DNA from: a virus
DNA: 39,035 nucleotides
Reading direction: 5' to 3' (one strand)
IMG/VR virus record: IMGVR_UViG_3300044620_000249
Coordinates: 1 to 39,035 of that record
Of the stretch, positions 1 through 8,631 are shown one piece after another. The notes beneath the pieces were generated by a model. It worked only from the letters and a program-made list of their open reading frames with translations. It made no database searches and was not told the DNA's origin. The first letter of the stretch is position 1; each line of letters starts with the position of its first letter. Position numbers and translations under genes: made by a program.

Positions 1-2
1 GA

Positions 3-62
3 GATGAAATTGCAACTATTACTTGTTCATTGCGTCCAGATAGATGTATCTTAGTGTACTAA
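3..62 (+). CDS. C-terminal end of a probable tail-tube protein (partial)
   Basis: An open frame enters from the left edge and ends at TAA 60-62, giving about 19 residues that finish in SLRPDRCILVY. A T-I-T-C-S-L-R-P-D-R pattern at the extreme C-terminus resembles the last beta strand of T4 gp19-type tail-tube subunits. It is followed by a strong terminator and then tail-assembly genes, which fits a highly expressed tube gene. The fragment is too short for a firm family call, so the tube assignment is inference from position and a few residues. Confidence 0.4.
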   Translation, partial: DEIATITCSLRPDRCILVY

Positions 63-89
63 TATAAAAAAAAATATTATTTTATTAAC

Positions 90-127
90 AAAGGTCTTCT
101 ATCTAATAGAAGACCTTTACTTTTTTA
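90..127 (+). terminator. Rho-independent terminator after the tail-tube-like gene
   Basis: A perfect 13-bp inverted repeat (90-102 with 106-118, stem starting AAAGGTCTTC, 3-nt loop CTA) is followed by AC and a run of six T (121-126). It lies 28 nt after the stop of the upstream gene and before a gene with its own leader. It would separate an abundant structural transcript from the assembly genes. Confidence 0.85.
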
Positions 128-151
128 TAAACTTTTGTAACTTTTAATAGT

Positions 152-159
152 TATATTTA
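152..159 (+). promoter_or_regulatory. TATATTTA, variant of the proposed late-gene start signal
   Basis: TATATTTA lies 11 nt before the ATG at 171, downstream of the terminator. It is a looser form of the TATTTATA element found before the other virion-region genes with intergenic space. AT-rich context makes a chance match easy, so confidence is low. Confidence 0.25.
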
Positions 160-170
160 AAATTAAAACT

Positions 171-560
171 ATGAATGATTTATTAAAATTTGAACCTGTA
201 GAGCCATTAATTGAAAACAGATATCTTATTAACATTATTGGAGCATATATACCCCAATTTCTTTTTAGAAAATATAAAATTTATAATGAAGGTGAAGAAT
301 TAATCTTTTCAACAGAATTTTATGAAACTGTCAATTTTTCATTTAATCCAAAAGATTTTTTTGATATTACCGATGTTAAAATAGATTATCTTTCACCTAT
401 TGGTGATGTTATAAATTCATTAGTATTTAAAATTAAAGGTTCAAATTTTGAAAAAGAACAATCGTACTCTGGTGTCGATTTACAAACAAATAAGTTAAAA
501 TTTATTATAGACAAAGAAACTATGAACTTAGTATTTAAATCAAATGAAGAAAACAAATAA
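171..560 (+). CDS. Unknown tail/baseplate-associated protein, 129 aa
   Basis: I do not recognise this protein with confidence. It begins with an acidic segment followed by PLIENRYLINIIG, then alternating hydrophobic/polar stretches that look like an all-beta fold. The 'P..NRY.I' opening and small beta-rich size are reminiscent of T4 gp19-type tube proteins and their paralogues, so a tube-like or tube-cap protein is possible. It sits between a probable tail-tube gene and the gp26-like gene, 3 nt upstream of the latter, and is expected to be co-translated with it. There is no signal peptide or membrane segment. Role in tail assembly is inferred from position only. Confidence 0.6.
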   Translation: MNDLLKFEPVEPLIENRYLINIIGAYIPQFLFRKYKIYNEGEELIFSTEFYETVNFSFNPKDFFDITDVKIDYLSPIGDVINSLVFKIKGSNFEKEQSYSGVDLQTNKLKFIIDKETMNLVFKSNEENK

Positions 561-563
561 CAT

Positions 564-1313
564 ATGGAAGAATTTAGAATAGACCCAAACATTTCTTATG
601 ATGTTGTTGAATTACCATCAAGAGGTATATTTTACAAAAATAAAAAGAAATCATTAAGAGTAGCATATTTAACCGCATCTGATGAAAATATATTATCTGC
701 ACAAAATTTAATTCAAAATAATACAGTTGTTGATGAATTATTAAAAAGAAAAATTTTAGATAAAGACATAGATTTTGATGAGTTAGTGGATGAAGATAGA
801 ATGTCTATTTTAGTTTTTTTAAGAAACACAGCATTTGGTTCTGATTATGGTTACAAAATAGTTGACCCAAAAACAGGGAAAGAATTTGAAGTTAGTTTTG
901 ATTTAAGTGAATTATCATTTAAAGAATTTAATCTTGAATCAAATGAGAATGGTGAATTTAAATACACAACCACCAATACAAAAATCGATATCACTTTTAC
1001 GTTTTTAACAAAAAAACAAGAAAAAGAAATAGAACAAATTGAAAAAAGTTGGAATGGATTAGGGGTTCCGCCAATTATTACTAAACAATTAGAGTTTATG
1101 ATTAAATCTGTTGCCGGTAATAAAGACCCTATGAATATTAGAAATTTTATTGAAAATTTACCAATCAAAGATTCTCAAGATTTTAGAAAATATGTTAGAG
1201 AAAATAGACCATCTTTAGATTTAAAAAAACAAGTAACGACCCCATCAGGAGAGAATATCCAAGTTACCATTGGATTCGGGGTTGAATTTTTTCGCCCTTT
1301 CTACGGAATATAG
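564..1313 (+). CDS. 26: gp26-like baseplate hub / tail assembly protein, 249 aa
   Basis: Residues 16-24 carry the ELPSRGIFY motif typical of the N-terminus of T4 gp26-type hub proteins in T4-like phages. A charged, helix-rich body follows, including a region rich in K and E (about 150-165) and a DFRKYVRENRP segment near residues 206-216. T4 gp26 is 208 aa, so this version is somewhat longer. In T4, gp26 is needed for baseplate hub assembly. Because the gene sits just before a tape-measure gene and overlaps a second small ORF in the +1 frame, its arrangement mirrors the G/GT tail-assembly chaperone pair of lambda. It ends with TAG at 1311-1313. The start ATG lies 3 nt after the previous stop. 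Confidence 0.7.
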   Translation: MEEFRIDPNISYDVVELPSRGIFYKNKKKSLRVAYLTASDENILSAQNLIQNNTVVDELLKRKILDKDIDFDELVDEDRMSILVFLRNTAFGSDYGYKIVDPKTGKEFEVSFDLSELSFKEFNLESNENGEFKYTTTNTKIDITFTFLTKKQEKEIEQIEKSWNGLGVPPIITKQLEFMIKSVAGNKDPMNIRNFIENLPIKDSQDFRKYVRENRPSLDLKKQVTTPSGENIQVTIGFGVEFFRPFYGI

Positions 1314-1446
1314 AAAAACACAATTAGACGAAATATTATTTTTAATAAAGAGAGGGTTCTCATACGGTGACATCCTTTCAATGCCAATATCTATTAGAAG
1401 ATATTATGTAAATTACATTATGGAATTAGAAAACTCAAAAAATTGA
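1282..1446 (+). CDS. gp51-like small tail-assembly ORF, reached by TTG start or by +1 frameshift from the gp26-like gene
   Basis: In the +1 frame relative to the gp26-like gene an open reading frame runs to TGA 1444-1446. From TTG 1282 it would give about 54 residues: L-N-F-F-A-L-S-T-E-Y-R-K, then DEILFLIKRGFSYGDILSM and a basic IRRYY segment. It looks like a real helical protein rather than a shadow, resembles the small second ORF that follows gp26/chaperone genes in many myophages, and sits 21 nt before the tape-measure gene. No ATG is available upstream in this frame, so translation needs TTG (1270 or 1282) or ribosomal frameshifting at 1287-1295. Product identity (T4 gp51-like hub catalyst) is inference from order. 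Confidence 0.55.
   Translation: MNFFALSTEYRKTQLDEILFLIKRGFSYGDILSMPISIRRYYVNYIMELENSKN
1287..1296 (+). other. Candidate +1 programmed frameshift site (TTT TTT CGC C)
   Basis: The gp26 frame reads TTT TTT CGC CCT. A +1 slip of tRNA-Phe from TTT (1290-1292) to TTC (1291-1293) keeps full pairing, and CGC in the A site should be a slow codon in this AT-rich genome. The product would be gp26 residues 1-243 plus 50 residues of the downstream ORF (293 aa), analogous to lambda GT. This is predicted from sequence alone. Independent initiation at TTG 1282 is the alternative. Confidence 0.4.
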
Positions 1447-1453
1447 TATTTAT
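1447..1453 (+). promoter_or_regulatory. Proposed late-gene start signal TATTTAT before the tape-measure gene
   Basis: TATTTAT begins directly after the stop codon at 1444-1446 and ends 14 nt before the ATG at 1468. It is one of a set of matching elements in front of virion genes throughout this window. Confidence 0.45.
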
Positions 1454-1467
1454 GAGTAAAATCTTTT

Positions 1468-3390
1468 ATGAGAAGTATTAATGATTTTAAAAGACTTGCC
1501 TATCAAAGTGGTGGAAATAAACAAACGTATGATATCTTATGTAATAGTCCGAACGCAGTAACGTCAAGTGAAACCTCGGCGTATTTACAAGGATGGTTAG
1601 ATTATGAGAAAGAACAAAATAAAGTTAATACATCTACTTCATCAAGTGAAGGTATTGATTTAACTAGTGCAAAAAATATACAAAATTTAACAAGTAGTGT
1701 TAAATCATATCGAGCAACTGATAATGATTTAATACAACCTGGTACAATACTTAATACGATTCAAAGTGGTTTACAATCACTTTTAGGTGATGGAGGTAAT
1801 CTTCAAACATTTGGTACAAATATGTTACAAACCGCATTACGGGGAGTAATTGAAGGTGGTGCGGACATATTACAAAAAGAGGTCGAATTACATAATGAAA
1901 TAAATTCGAGAATTGGTATTTCAGGAGAATTATCTAGAGCTTTTAGAACTGAAATTGTTGAAAGTTTACCTGACATTATTTCAATGGGTTACGGTTTTGA
2001 AGACATAAAAAACACACAAATTGCGATGATGGAGGAATCGGGTAAGTTTGTGATGAATAATAAAGAGGTATTTGGAGATATTGCTGAAACATCTAGAGCG
2101 TTTGTCGGCGATATGGACACTCTTGGTAAAATGTTAGGAACATATGAGAAAGCGGGATTTGGTGCTGCAGATGCTTTGGAAAAAATAAATGAAGCTGGCG
2201 TGAGTTCATATTCGTTAGGATTAAACGCTAGAAAAGTCGTTTCTGAAATTGAAACCAATATGAAGAGTCTAAATTCATATGGATTTAAAAATGGATTTGA
2301 AGGGTTGTCCAGAATGGTTCAAAAATCAATTGAATTTAGATTAAGTATGCAAAGTGTTCTTACATTAGCGGAAAAATTATTTGACCCTGAACAAGCGATT
2401 AATTTGTCCGCACAATTACAAGCAATTGGAGGAACAATAGGTGATTTTAATGACCCATTAAAGTTGATGTATTTAGCAACAAATGATGCTGGTGGTTTAC
2501 AAGAGGCAATGATTAATGTCGCGGGTTCTTTGGCGACTTATAATTCAGAATTGGACAAATTTGAAATTACAGGTGTAAATTTAAGAAGAGCAAGAGCGAT
2601 GGCGACCGAATTAGGTATGACCATGGATGAATTATCAACTACTTCAATAAAAGCAGCGGAAAGGGCTTCCGCGTCTGCGGATTTACTTTCTCAAGGATTT
2701 AACCTTGATGAAAAACAAAAAGAATTTATTACAAATTTAGCGAAAATGGAAGATGGTAAAATGGTTATAGACATACCACAAAGTTTATCCGCTCAATTTG
2801 AAGGGGCAACAAGAGTAGCTTTAAGTGATTTAAATGATAATCAAGTAAAGGTATTATTGGATAGTCAAGAAGAACTGGAAAAAATGAACACTAAAGACAT
2901 TGCTTTGTCTCAATATACTGAAACACAAAAAATGGCACTTAATGTTTCAGAAATTACGACAATGTTAAAAGTTCAATTTGCGGGAGGTGTGAGAGCCGGA
3001 CTTACTAAAGTAGATGAATATGTTAAAGGAATAAATGACTTCTTAGTTAATACCAAAGAAGGTAAAGGGGGATTGGGGACTTTATTAATTGGAGAACAGT
3101 TTGTCAAGGCGAAAAAAGAGGGAGAAAAATATACCCTTGATGAACATAAGGTAAATGATGCAATAATAAGACCCAACATGAAACAAATTATTGTACCGAG
3201 TGTAAACGATACAATATATGCTGTGGATGAAACAAAAAATACGGGGTCAAATGTAGTAACACACAGACACGAACATATTATAAAAGAAAGTTCAGTTATG
3301 ATGGACACAACAAGAAGAATGTATGAGGAAGAATTAAGAAAACAAAACACATCAGAATATGATGGTTATCTTTTTAAAAATTATTCTTGA
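1468..3390 (+). CDS. Tape-measure-like tail protein, 640 aa (T4 gp29 position)
   Basis: The protein is long and almost entirely helical. It has a Gly/Leu/Ala-rich hydrophobic segment near residues 90-130 (IQSGLQSLLGDGG then MLQTALRGVIEGG), and repeated amphipathic helices such as ATNDAGGLQEAMINVAGSLA and RARAMATELGMTMDELS. These are hallmarks of tail tape-measure proteins. Length is close to T4 gp29 (590 aa). At about 1.5 angstrom per helical residue it would specify a tail near 95 nm, similar to T4. It directly follows the gp26/gp51-like chaperone ORFs, the expected order for assembly chaperones and their tape measure. ATG 1468 is the first ATG in frame after the TATTTAT element. The C-terminus turns basic and polar (about 560-640). 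Confidence 0.75.
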   Translation: MRSINDFKRLAYQSGGNKQTYDILCNSPNAVTSSETSAYLQGWLDYEKEQNKVNTSTSSSEGIDLTSAKNIQNLTSSVKSYRATDNDLIQPGTILNTIQSGLQSLLGDGGNLQTFGTNMLQTALRGVIEGGADILQKEVELHNEINSRIGISGELSRAFRTEIVESLPDIISMGYGFEDIKNTQIAMMEESGKFVMNNKEVFGDIAETSRAFVGDMDTLGKMLGTYEKAGFGAADALEKINEAGVSSYSLGLNARKVVSEIETNMKSLNSYGFKNGFEGLSRMVQKSIEFRLSMQSVLTLAEKLFDPEQAINLSAQLQAIGGTIGDFNDPLKLMYLATNDAGGLQEAMINVAGSLATYNSELDKFEITGVNLRRARAMATELGMTMDELSTTSIKAAERASASADLLSQGFNLDEKQKEFITNLAKMEDGKMVIDIPQSLSAQFEGATRVALSDLNDNQVKVLLDSQEELEKMNTKDIALSQYTETQKMALNVSEITTMLKVQFAGGVRAGLTKVDEYVKGINDFLVNTKEGKGGLGTLLIGEQFVKAKKEGEKYTLDEHKVNDAIIRPNMKQIIVPSVNDTIYAVDETKNTGSNVVTHRHEHIIKESSVMMDTTRRMYEEELRKQNTSEYDGYLFKNYS

Positions 3391-3410
3391 TATAAAAATC
3401 AAAAAATGTC

Positions 3411-3418
3411 TATTTATA
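3411..3418 (+). promoter_or_regulatory. Proposed late-gene start signal TATTTATA before the 1626-aa gene
   Basis: TATTTATA sits in the 34-nt gap between the tape-measure stop and the ATG at 3425, with a 6-nt spacer (TAATAG). If it is a -10-type element, transcription would begin at or near the ATG, giving an almost leaderless mRNA. No TTTG-type upstream box is evident. Confidence 0.5.
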
Positions 3419-3424
3419 TAATAG

Positions 3425-6400
3425 ATGCCAACATACTTAGATTTTAATAATACCAAAGTTTTTAGAGACTATTTAATCTCAAGAACTCTGAATAGACCGA
3501 ATGGACCACAAACATTTACGGACGCCAATTATATTGTTCAAAATTTAAATAATTTTTCAAATGTCGACCCTGGAGATGTAAAAACCAATTGGTCTTCATT
3601 TTTTGCAAATACTTTTGGTCAAAATTTATACACCGCACCAGATAACACAATTGAAGAATATACTGATACAACACTACCAATGTTAGCTTGGATTAATAAT
3701 GGTGTTATATCCGATGGTTATTTTGATTCATTTACAATGACAGAATCACCAAATTTGGTTGGAATAATGGGAGGACAAAATTTTGATAACGATTCAAGGT
3801 TAATGAAATTCGCTACTCAAAATATTAGAGAAAATAAATTAGGACCTGTTTTTGCTAGAATTCAACAAAATTTAACATCCGCTACAATAGGTAAAGTTAG
3901 ATTAGTTGATGCGTTAGAAGGTAACTTGGCAACCGCAATAAATTTAGTTACAGGTAGAGAACCTTTAATTCAAAAAAATTATAGAATAACTGTTGATAAA
4001 ACTTTGATAGGTAAAGGTGTTGATTTTTTACAAACAGTTGCAGGAATTGAGTTTCCATTTACTGAAATACCGGGTGATTATTTATCAAATCCGAGAAACC
4101 CAATTGAAAATAGGTCAACGTCAAGAACAGAAGCCGGTGCAATTTTACAAGACGTAACGGGGGTTTTAGGTAGTTTAATTGGTATTGAACGAAGACCAAA
4201 ATTAGGAAGAAAACCTTCTGATTTATTTGTTGAATATATGGGTGAAGGACAAAGACAAACACTTTTCAACCAATTGTCTTATTCAAAATATGCCCCAAAT
4301 TATACCACGAGTGCTCGTTCACAACAATCGTCTAAAATATTTAATTTTGCCGATAGATTTGCTGGAGGAGTGAAAAACTTATTAGGATTAGAAGCACCTA
4401 GAGGTATGGCATATATTGGAGATGATAGGGGAGAGGATGTAAGGTACACAATGTCAGACTTCAATGACAGAGCCGTAAAGAGTAGTTATTATTTGAGTTT
4501 GATGTTTGACCCAGTTCAAGCAAATTTATTTGAAAGACAAAAAAACATAACTCAAGGAGGTTCGATTAGTGGTAAATTAACATGGATAAGTAAAAATTCT
4601 CAAAATAAAATTGGTTTACATAATAGTGAGTTCCAATCACAAGAATCTAATAATTATAACGATTCAAAATCAACCAATTATGATTTTAGAGAAGATTCGA
4701 TTCTTGGTTTAACACAAGAGATTTTAGATTCAATGCCAAAAGATGGTATTGCATCAAGAACCCATGTGGGTAATGTTATTGACCAAACGAGTAGAATTTT
4801 CAAAGAAGGTGATTCAATGTTGTCTAGAGGTTCGGCAATAAAATTTGTGGATGAATTTAATCAAGAGACAGGTGCAGAGTATTGTAGAGTGTGGACAAAA
4901 GATAGGTCGTACATGAATTACACCGACACCATGAAAAAAACAGCAAACATTAGAAAATTTGATGATAGTGTTATGGGTGGAGAAAGTAGACCTTGGAATA
5001 TTAATATTGCACCAATGTCTAGTGGTAAATATGATTCAACAGGTAACAATTCATTTGGGGCAAAAAATTCAACCAACATATTTCAAGGACCACCTGGCGA
5101 TGGTTTTTATGCAAAAAAATATATGTTTTCAATTGAGAACTTAGCTTGGAAAACTTCTAATACACCGGGTTTTACGTATAATGATTTACCATATTGTGAA
5201 AGAGGTAATAATGGAGGTAGGGTTATGTGGTTTCCACCATATGATTTAAAAGTAAATGAAACCAATCAAGCAAGATGGACAGATAACACATTTTTAGGTA
5301 GACCTGAACCAATATACACCTATCAAGATACAACAAGAGCGGGAACAATTTCATTTAAAGTTATTGTGGACCATCCAAGTATATTGAATTTATTGGTTAG
5401 AGAGCATTTTAAAAATATGAGTGATGAAGAATCCGAAAATTATATAAACGCCTTTTTTGCTGGCTGTGAAGAATTAGATTTTTATGATTTAGTTACAAGA
5501 TATACTCAATTAGATTCAAATGATGTAAAATTGTTACAAAGTTTTTTAAATAACGGAAATAGTCCTGAATTTATTCAACAATATAAAATCACAACAGATT
5601 TACCGGTTGTTGACACACCAGTACCCCCATCAGTTGAAACATATTCTTATAGTGTAAACACACCAACTTTTAATTTAAAATTTAATAATGATAGACCCGA
5701 CCCAAATAGTAAGGCACTAGAAACTTCACAAAATTATTCCGTACTATATAATTCCTATATTCCAAATAATAAAACAACATATAGTAATAATTTAGATACA
5801 CTTATTAAACAATTAACTGGTTTTTCACAAAATGATGTCCAAGTTAAAAAAGAGAAAAGTTATATTTTTGGTTCAGAAAATGTAACAATCACTCAATCGT
5901 TAATTGATGAACAAAAAACAAAGATAGAAAGTTATTTTGATGAAGCAACGTCTGATTATAATGATTATGTTTCAGAACTTAATTCATTAAAAACTAATTT
6001 ATCGGGAAAAACCGCTCAAGACATTACAATAGAAATACAATCTTCAGCATCATCAATTGCAAGTTCCGATTATAACGAAAGACTCGCAATTAGGAGAAGT
6101 CACAGTGTCATACAAGATGTTTTTGATACTATTTCAAATAATAATAAAAAACCAAATATTATTTGGATATCAGATTTAACCGCAACAAATAAAAATAATG
6201 GAGAAAATGATAAAGTAATAATAGAAAAAAATAAACCAATTACTATTATAAAAGAATATAAAATAAAAGATTTCGGTTATGATTACGATGGAAAAATAAT
6301 AGTAAAATCAACTAACTATGGTGAGAATTTTACAGGTGACCCATTAAAGTCGATGTATTTAGCAAATGGACAACCTGATTCAAATTGTATTGGTAAAGAG

Positions 6401-8305
6401 TTTGTAAAAGTTAAGGACTTATCCATATATTCACCAATATCATTTTACTGTAGACAAGCGACTTTTAAATTATCATATAAAAACGAATCAAGTAGTCAAA
6501 AACCACCAACACAACCAATTAACAATCCAACGAGCCCCGTAACAACAATTGAACCAAACGGAAAAATACCAATTAATCAACCATCTAAAAAACCATTAAT
6601 TGACCCATTAAAAAGGGTTATTGCCAAAACGTTATCAGAGTGTTTTTATTTTAAAAAATTAGAAGAAAGTGACCCTATAGCATTTAAATCACTTAAAGAT
6701 AAGTTAAAATATTTTCATCCTTCTTTTCATTCAATGACACCTGAAGGTTTGAATAGTAGATTAACATTTCTTTTACAATGCGTTAGACCTGGTGACACAA
6801 TACCGATAAAAGGTATTTCTGATGACTCTGATTTAAATGCCCGAAACACTTCTTTTGGACCACCACCTATTTGTGTAATCAGAATAGGTGATTTTTATCA
6901 TTCAAAAGTTGTAATAAGAGACGTTCAGATTAATTACGACGATGGTGGGCAATTTATATGGGATTTAAATCCTGAAGGAATTGGAATACAACCAATGATT
7001 GCCAGTGTCACATTACAGGTTTCATTTATTGGTGGACACGGTTTGTCTAAACCTGTTGAAAGATTACAAAATGCATTATCATCAAATTTCTTTGCAAATA
7101 CTGAAATGTATGATGAAAGGTCAATTGCAACAAATGAAACAATAGGGGGAATGACACCAGAAGAATTTTTTACTAAAGAATTTTTAGATAAATTGAATCA
7201 ATCATTTTATAATACGAAACCAATTAACGATAACATAAAAAACACAAATAATGTCGAAGAAGGTAGTTATATGGGTATTCCTACGGCAGAAACAAGTGAA
7301 GTGGAAAAAATTAGTTACAATGAATTGATTAACTCTATGTTTAATTTAACAAAGAATTATGTAGATACATTCAAATCAACATACAATAAATTGTATCCAA
7401 AATTTGGTAAAGATATTACCACCATGGTATTAAAAAATGATTATAGACCAATAAATCAATATGACGTATACACTTTGACATTACCAACACCCGGTAAAAC
7501 ACTGTCTTTAATTGGTTTACATAAAAAAAGAGAGGAATTATCTGTATACTGTGATGGTTTAAAAACCGGACTTAATAGTTTTATTGACAATTCCAATTCA
7601 ACCTATTTTGTTAACTTATTTACATTTGATAAAGTGATTAGTGATTCATTATTGATTGATACGAATAATAAAATAATAAAACCATTTATTAAAAATGTAA
7701 TTGATAAAAAAATTAATGATTTATTGGATAATAAAATAGAAAAGGGTTTAGAAGACACTAGAAACGATTTAATCAAAACATTAGATAAATTAAATTTTGT
7801 AATTAAAAATGCAAAAGATTCAACAGTTAAGGATGGAAAAGCTAAAAGTCTAACATTTAGTGGATTCACATCAGATTTACTGTATAAAGAATATGAAAGT
7901 TGTATAACATATATTGAAGAAAATCATCCAAAGTTAGTGGAAGATTTATCAACAAACATTACATTTTTAAATCCAACTATATCCTCATCGGATTTTGATT
8001 TTATGATGAGTGAATTACTCTATGATGAGGTTGATTCGTTAATGAAACTATTCGTCGATGCTTCATTATATCCTGAAGCAATAAAAAATAAATTAAAAAC
8101 AAGATTGAATAGTTTTGTTAAAAAACCAAATGAAAAAATATTTAAACTTACAAAGTTTAAAGATAGAAAAAATGATAAAGAAATTAGATTTGATGTAATA
8201 TCAATAACAGATGAAACAAATTCAACAATTATTTCTGAGGTTAAACAAATTTTTTCCGAAACCAATGAGGTGACGAATAAATTAAATTTTTATAGAAAAA
8301 AATAA
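3425..8305 (+). CDS. Giant baseplate/tube-junction protein, 1626 aa (gp48/gp54-like elements)
   Basis: This is a very large structural protein without signal peptide or membrane segment. A central block (about residues 560-690) has WFPPYDLKVNE, then a FLGRPEPIYTYQDTTRAG segment and VIVDHPSIL, a beta-rich tube-like module. A Pro-rich linker follows at about 1023-1060 (KPPTQPINNPTSP). The next domain (about 1110-1220) contains CVRPGDTIPI, GPPPICVIRIGDFY and IGIQPMIASVTLQVSF, resembling the C-terminal tube-like part of T4 gp48/gp54, which start the tail tube on the baseplate. The last 400 residues are charged and helical. T4 gp48 and gp54 are only about 320-365 aa, so most of this protein is lineage-specific. 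It overlaps the next gene by one base (TAATG). Structural role is likely; the exact T4 counterpart is uncertain. Confidence 0.6.
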   Translation: MPTYLDFNNTKVFRDYLISRTLNRPNGPQTFTDANYIVQNLNNFSNVDPGDVKTNWSSFFANTFGQNLYTAPDNTIEEYTDTTLPMLAWINNGVISDGYFDSFTMTESPNLVGIMGGQNFDNDSRLMKFATQNIRENKLGPVFARIQQNLTSATIGKVRLVDALEGNLATAINLVTGREPLIQKNYRITVDKTLIGKGVDFLQTVAGIEFPFTEIPGDYLSNPRNPIENRSTSRTEAGAILQDVTGVLGSLIGIERRPKLGRKPSDLFVEYMGEGQRQTLFNQLSYSKYAPNYTTSARSQQSSKIFNFADRFAGGVKNLLGLEAPRGMAYIGDDRGEDVRYTMSDFNDRAVKSSYYLSLMFDPVQANLFERQKNITQGGSISGKLTWISKNSQNKIGLHNSEFQSQESNNYNDSKSTNYDFREDSILGLTQEILDSMPKDGIASRTHVGNVIDQTSRIFKEGDSMLSRGSAIKFVDEFNQETGAEYCRVWTKDRSYMNYTDTMKKTANIRKFDDSVMGGESRPWNINIAPMSSGKYDSTGNNSFGAKNSTNIFQGPPGDGFYAKKYMFSIENLAWKTSNTPGFTYNDLPYCERGNNGGRVMWFPPYDLKVNETNQARWTDNTFLGRPEPIYTYQDTTRAGTISFKVIVDHPSILNLLVREHFKNMSDEESENYINAFFAGCEELDFYDLVTRYTQLDSNDVKLLQSFLNNGNSPEFIQQYKITTDLPVVDTPVPPSVETYSYSVNTPTFNLKFNNDRPDPNSKALETSQNYSVLYNSYIPNNKTTYSNNLDTLIKQLTGFSQNDVQVKKEKSYIFGSENVTITQSLIDEQKTKIESYFDEATSDYNDYVSELNSLKTNLSGKTAQDITIEIQSSASSIASSDYNERLAIRRSHSVIQDVFDTISNNNKKPNIIWISDLTATNKNNGENDKVIIEKNKPITIIKEYKIKDFGYDYDGKIIVKSTNYGENFTGDPLKSMYLANGQPDSNCIGKEFVKVKDLSIYSPISFYCRQATFKLSYKNESSSQKPPTQPINNPTSPVTTIEPNGKIPINQPSKKPLIDPLKRVIAKTLSECFYFKKLEESDPIAFKSLKDKLKYFHPSFHSMTPEGLNSRLTFLLQCVRPGDTIPIKGISDDSDLNARNTSFGPPPICVIRIGDFYHSKVVIRDVQINYDDGGQFIWDLNPEGIGIQPMIASVTLQVSFIGGHGLSKPVERLQNALSSNFFANTEMYDERSIATNETIGGMTPEEFFTKEFLDKLNQSFYNTKPINDNIKNTNNVEEGSYMGIPTAETSEVEKISYNELINSMFNLTKNYVDTFKSTYNKLYPKFGKDITTMVLKNDYRPINQYDVYTLTLPTPGKTLSLIGLHKKREELSVYCDGLKTGLNSFIDNSNSTYFVNLFTFDKVISDSLLIDTNNKIIKPFIKNVIDKKINDLLDNKIEKGLEDTRNDLIKTLDKLNFVIKNAKDSTVKDGKAKSLTFSGFTSDLLYKEYESCITYIEENHPKLVEDLSTNITFLNPTISSSDFDFMMSELLYDEVDSLMKLFVDASLYPEAIKNKLKTRLNSFVKKPNEKIFKLTKFKDRKNDKEIRFDVISITDETNSTIISEVKQIFSETNEVTNKLNFYRKK

Positions 8306-8631
8306 TGAGTAGACAATATTTTGATAGATATCAATTTTTTATTGAAGACGGTTCTTTTAGGATTGTTCCTGGTATTGAAATACCAATAAAAACAACTGAT
8401 AAGTATCTTTTTTTTAAAAGAGGTAAAGATAGGTTAGACAAGTTGTCTTTGGAGTATTATGGGTCACCTGTTTTTGGATGGTTAATTCTTCAAGCGAACC
8501 CAACCGTTGGTGGATTAGAATTTGAAATTCCTGATAATTTTGTTTTAAGAATACCATTTCCATTAGTCGTTTCTCTACAAGACTACAAAAGAAACATAGA
8601 ATTATATAACTTGTATTATGGCGAACAATAA
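8305..8631 (+). CDS. LysM-like baseplate protein, 108 aa (T4 gp53 / P2 gpX type)
   Basis: Residues about 38-92 form a LysM-like unit: KRGKDRLDKLSLEYYGSP, then a W-L-I-L-Q-A-N-P helix and a final IPDNFVLRIPFP strand. Proteins of this kind sit at the hub or wedge of contractile tails: P2 gpX, and the N-terminal domain of T4 gp53 (196 aa), where 'YYG...WWLI..N' is characteristic. The gene is coupled to both neighbours, starting inside the preceding stop (TAATG) and overlapping the hub gene by 14 nt. This supports production in fixed ratio with the two giant hub proteins. A cell-wall role for the LysM unit is less likely in this setting. Confidence 0.65.
   Translation: MSRQYFDRYQFFIEDGSFRIVPGIEIPIKTTDKYLFFKRGKDRLDKLSLEYYGSPVFGWLILQANPTVGGLEFEIPDNFVLRIPFPLVVSLQDYKRNIELYNLYYGEQ

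Noticed and set aside
564-1313. Stop-codon reassignment (TAG recoded, as in some Bacteroidota megaphages)
   Set aside because: TAG ends the gp26-like gene at the expected place, reading through it does not extend a protein, and all long genes are intact under the standard code.
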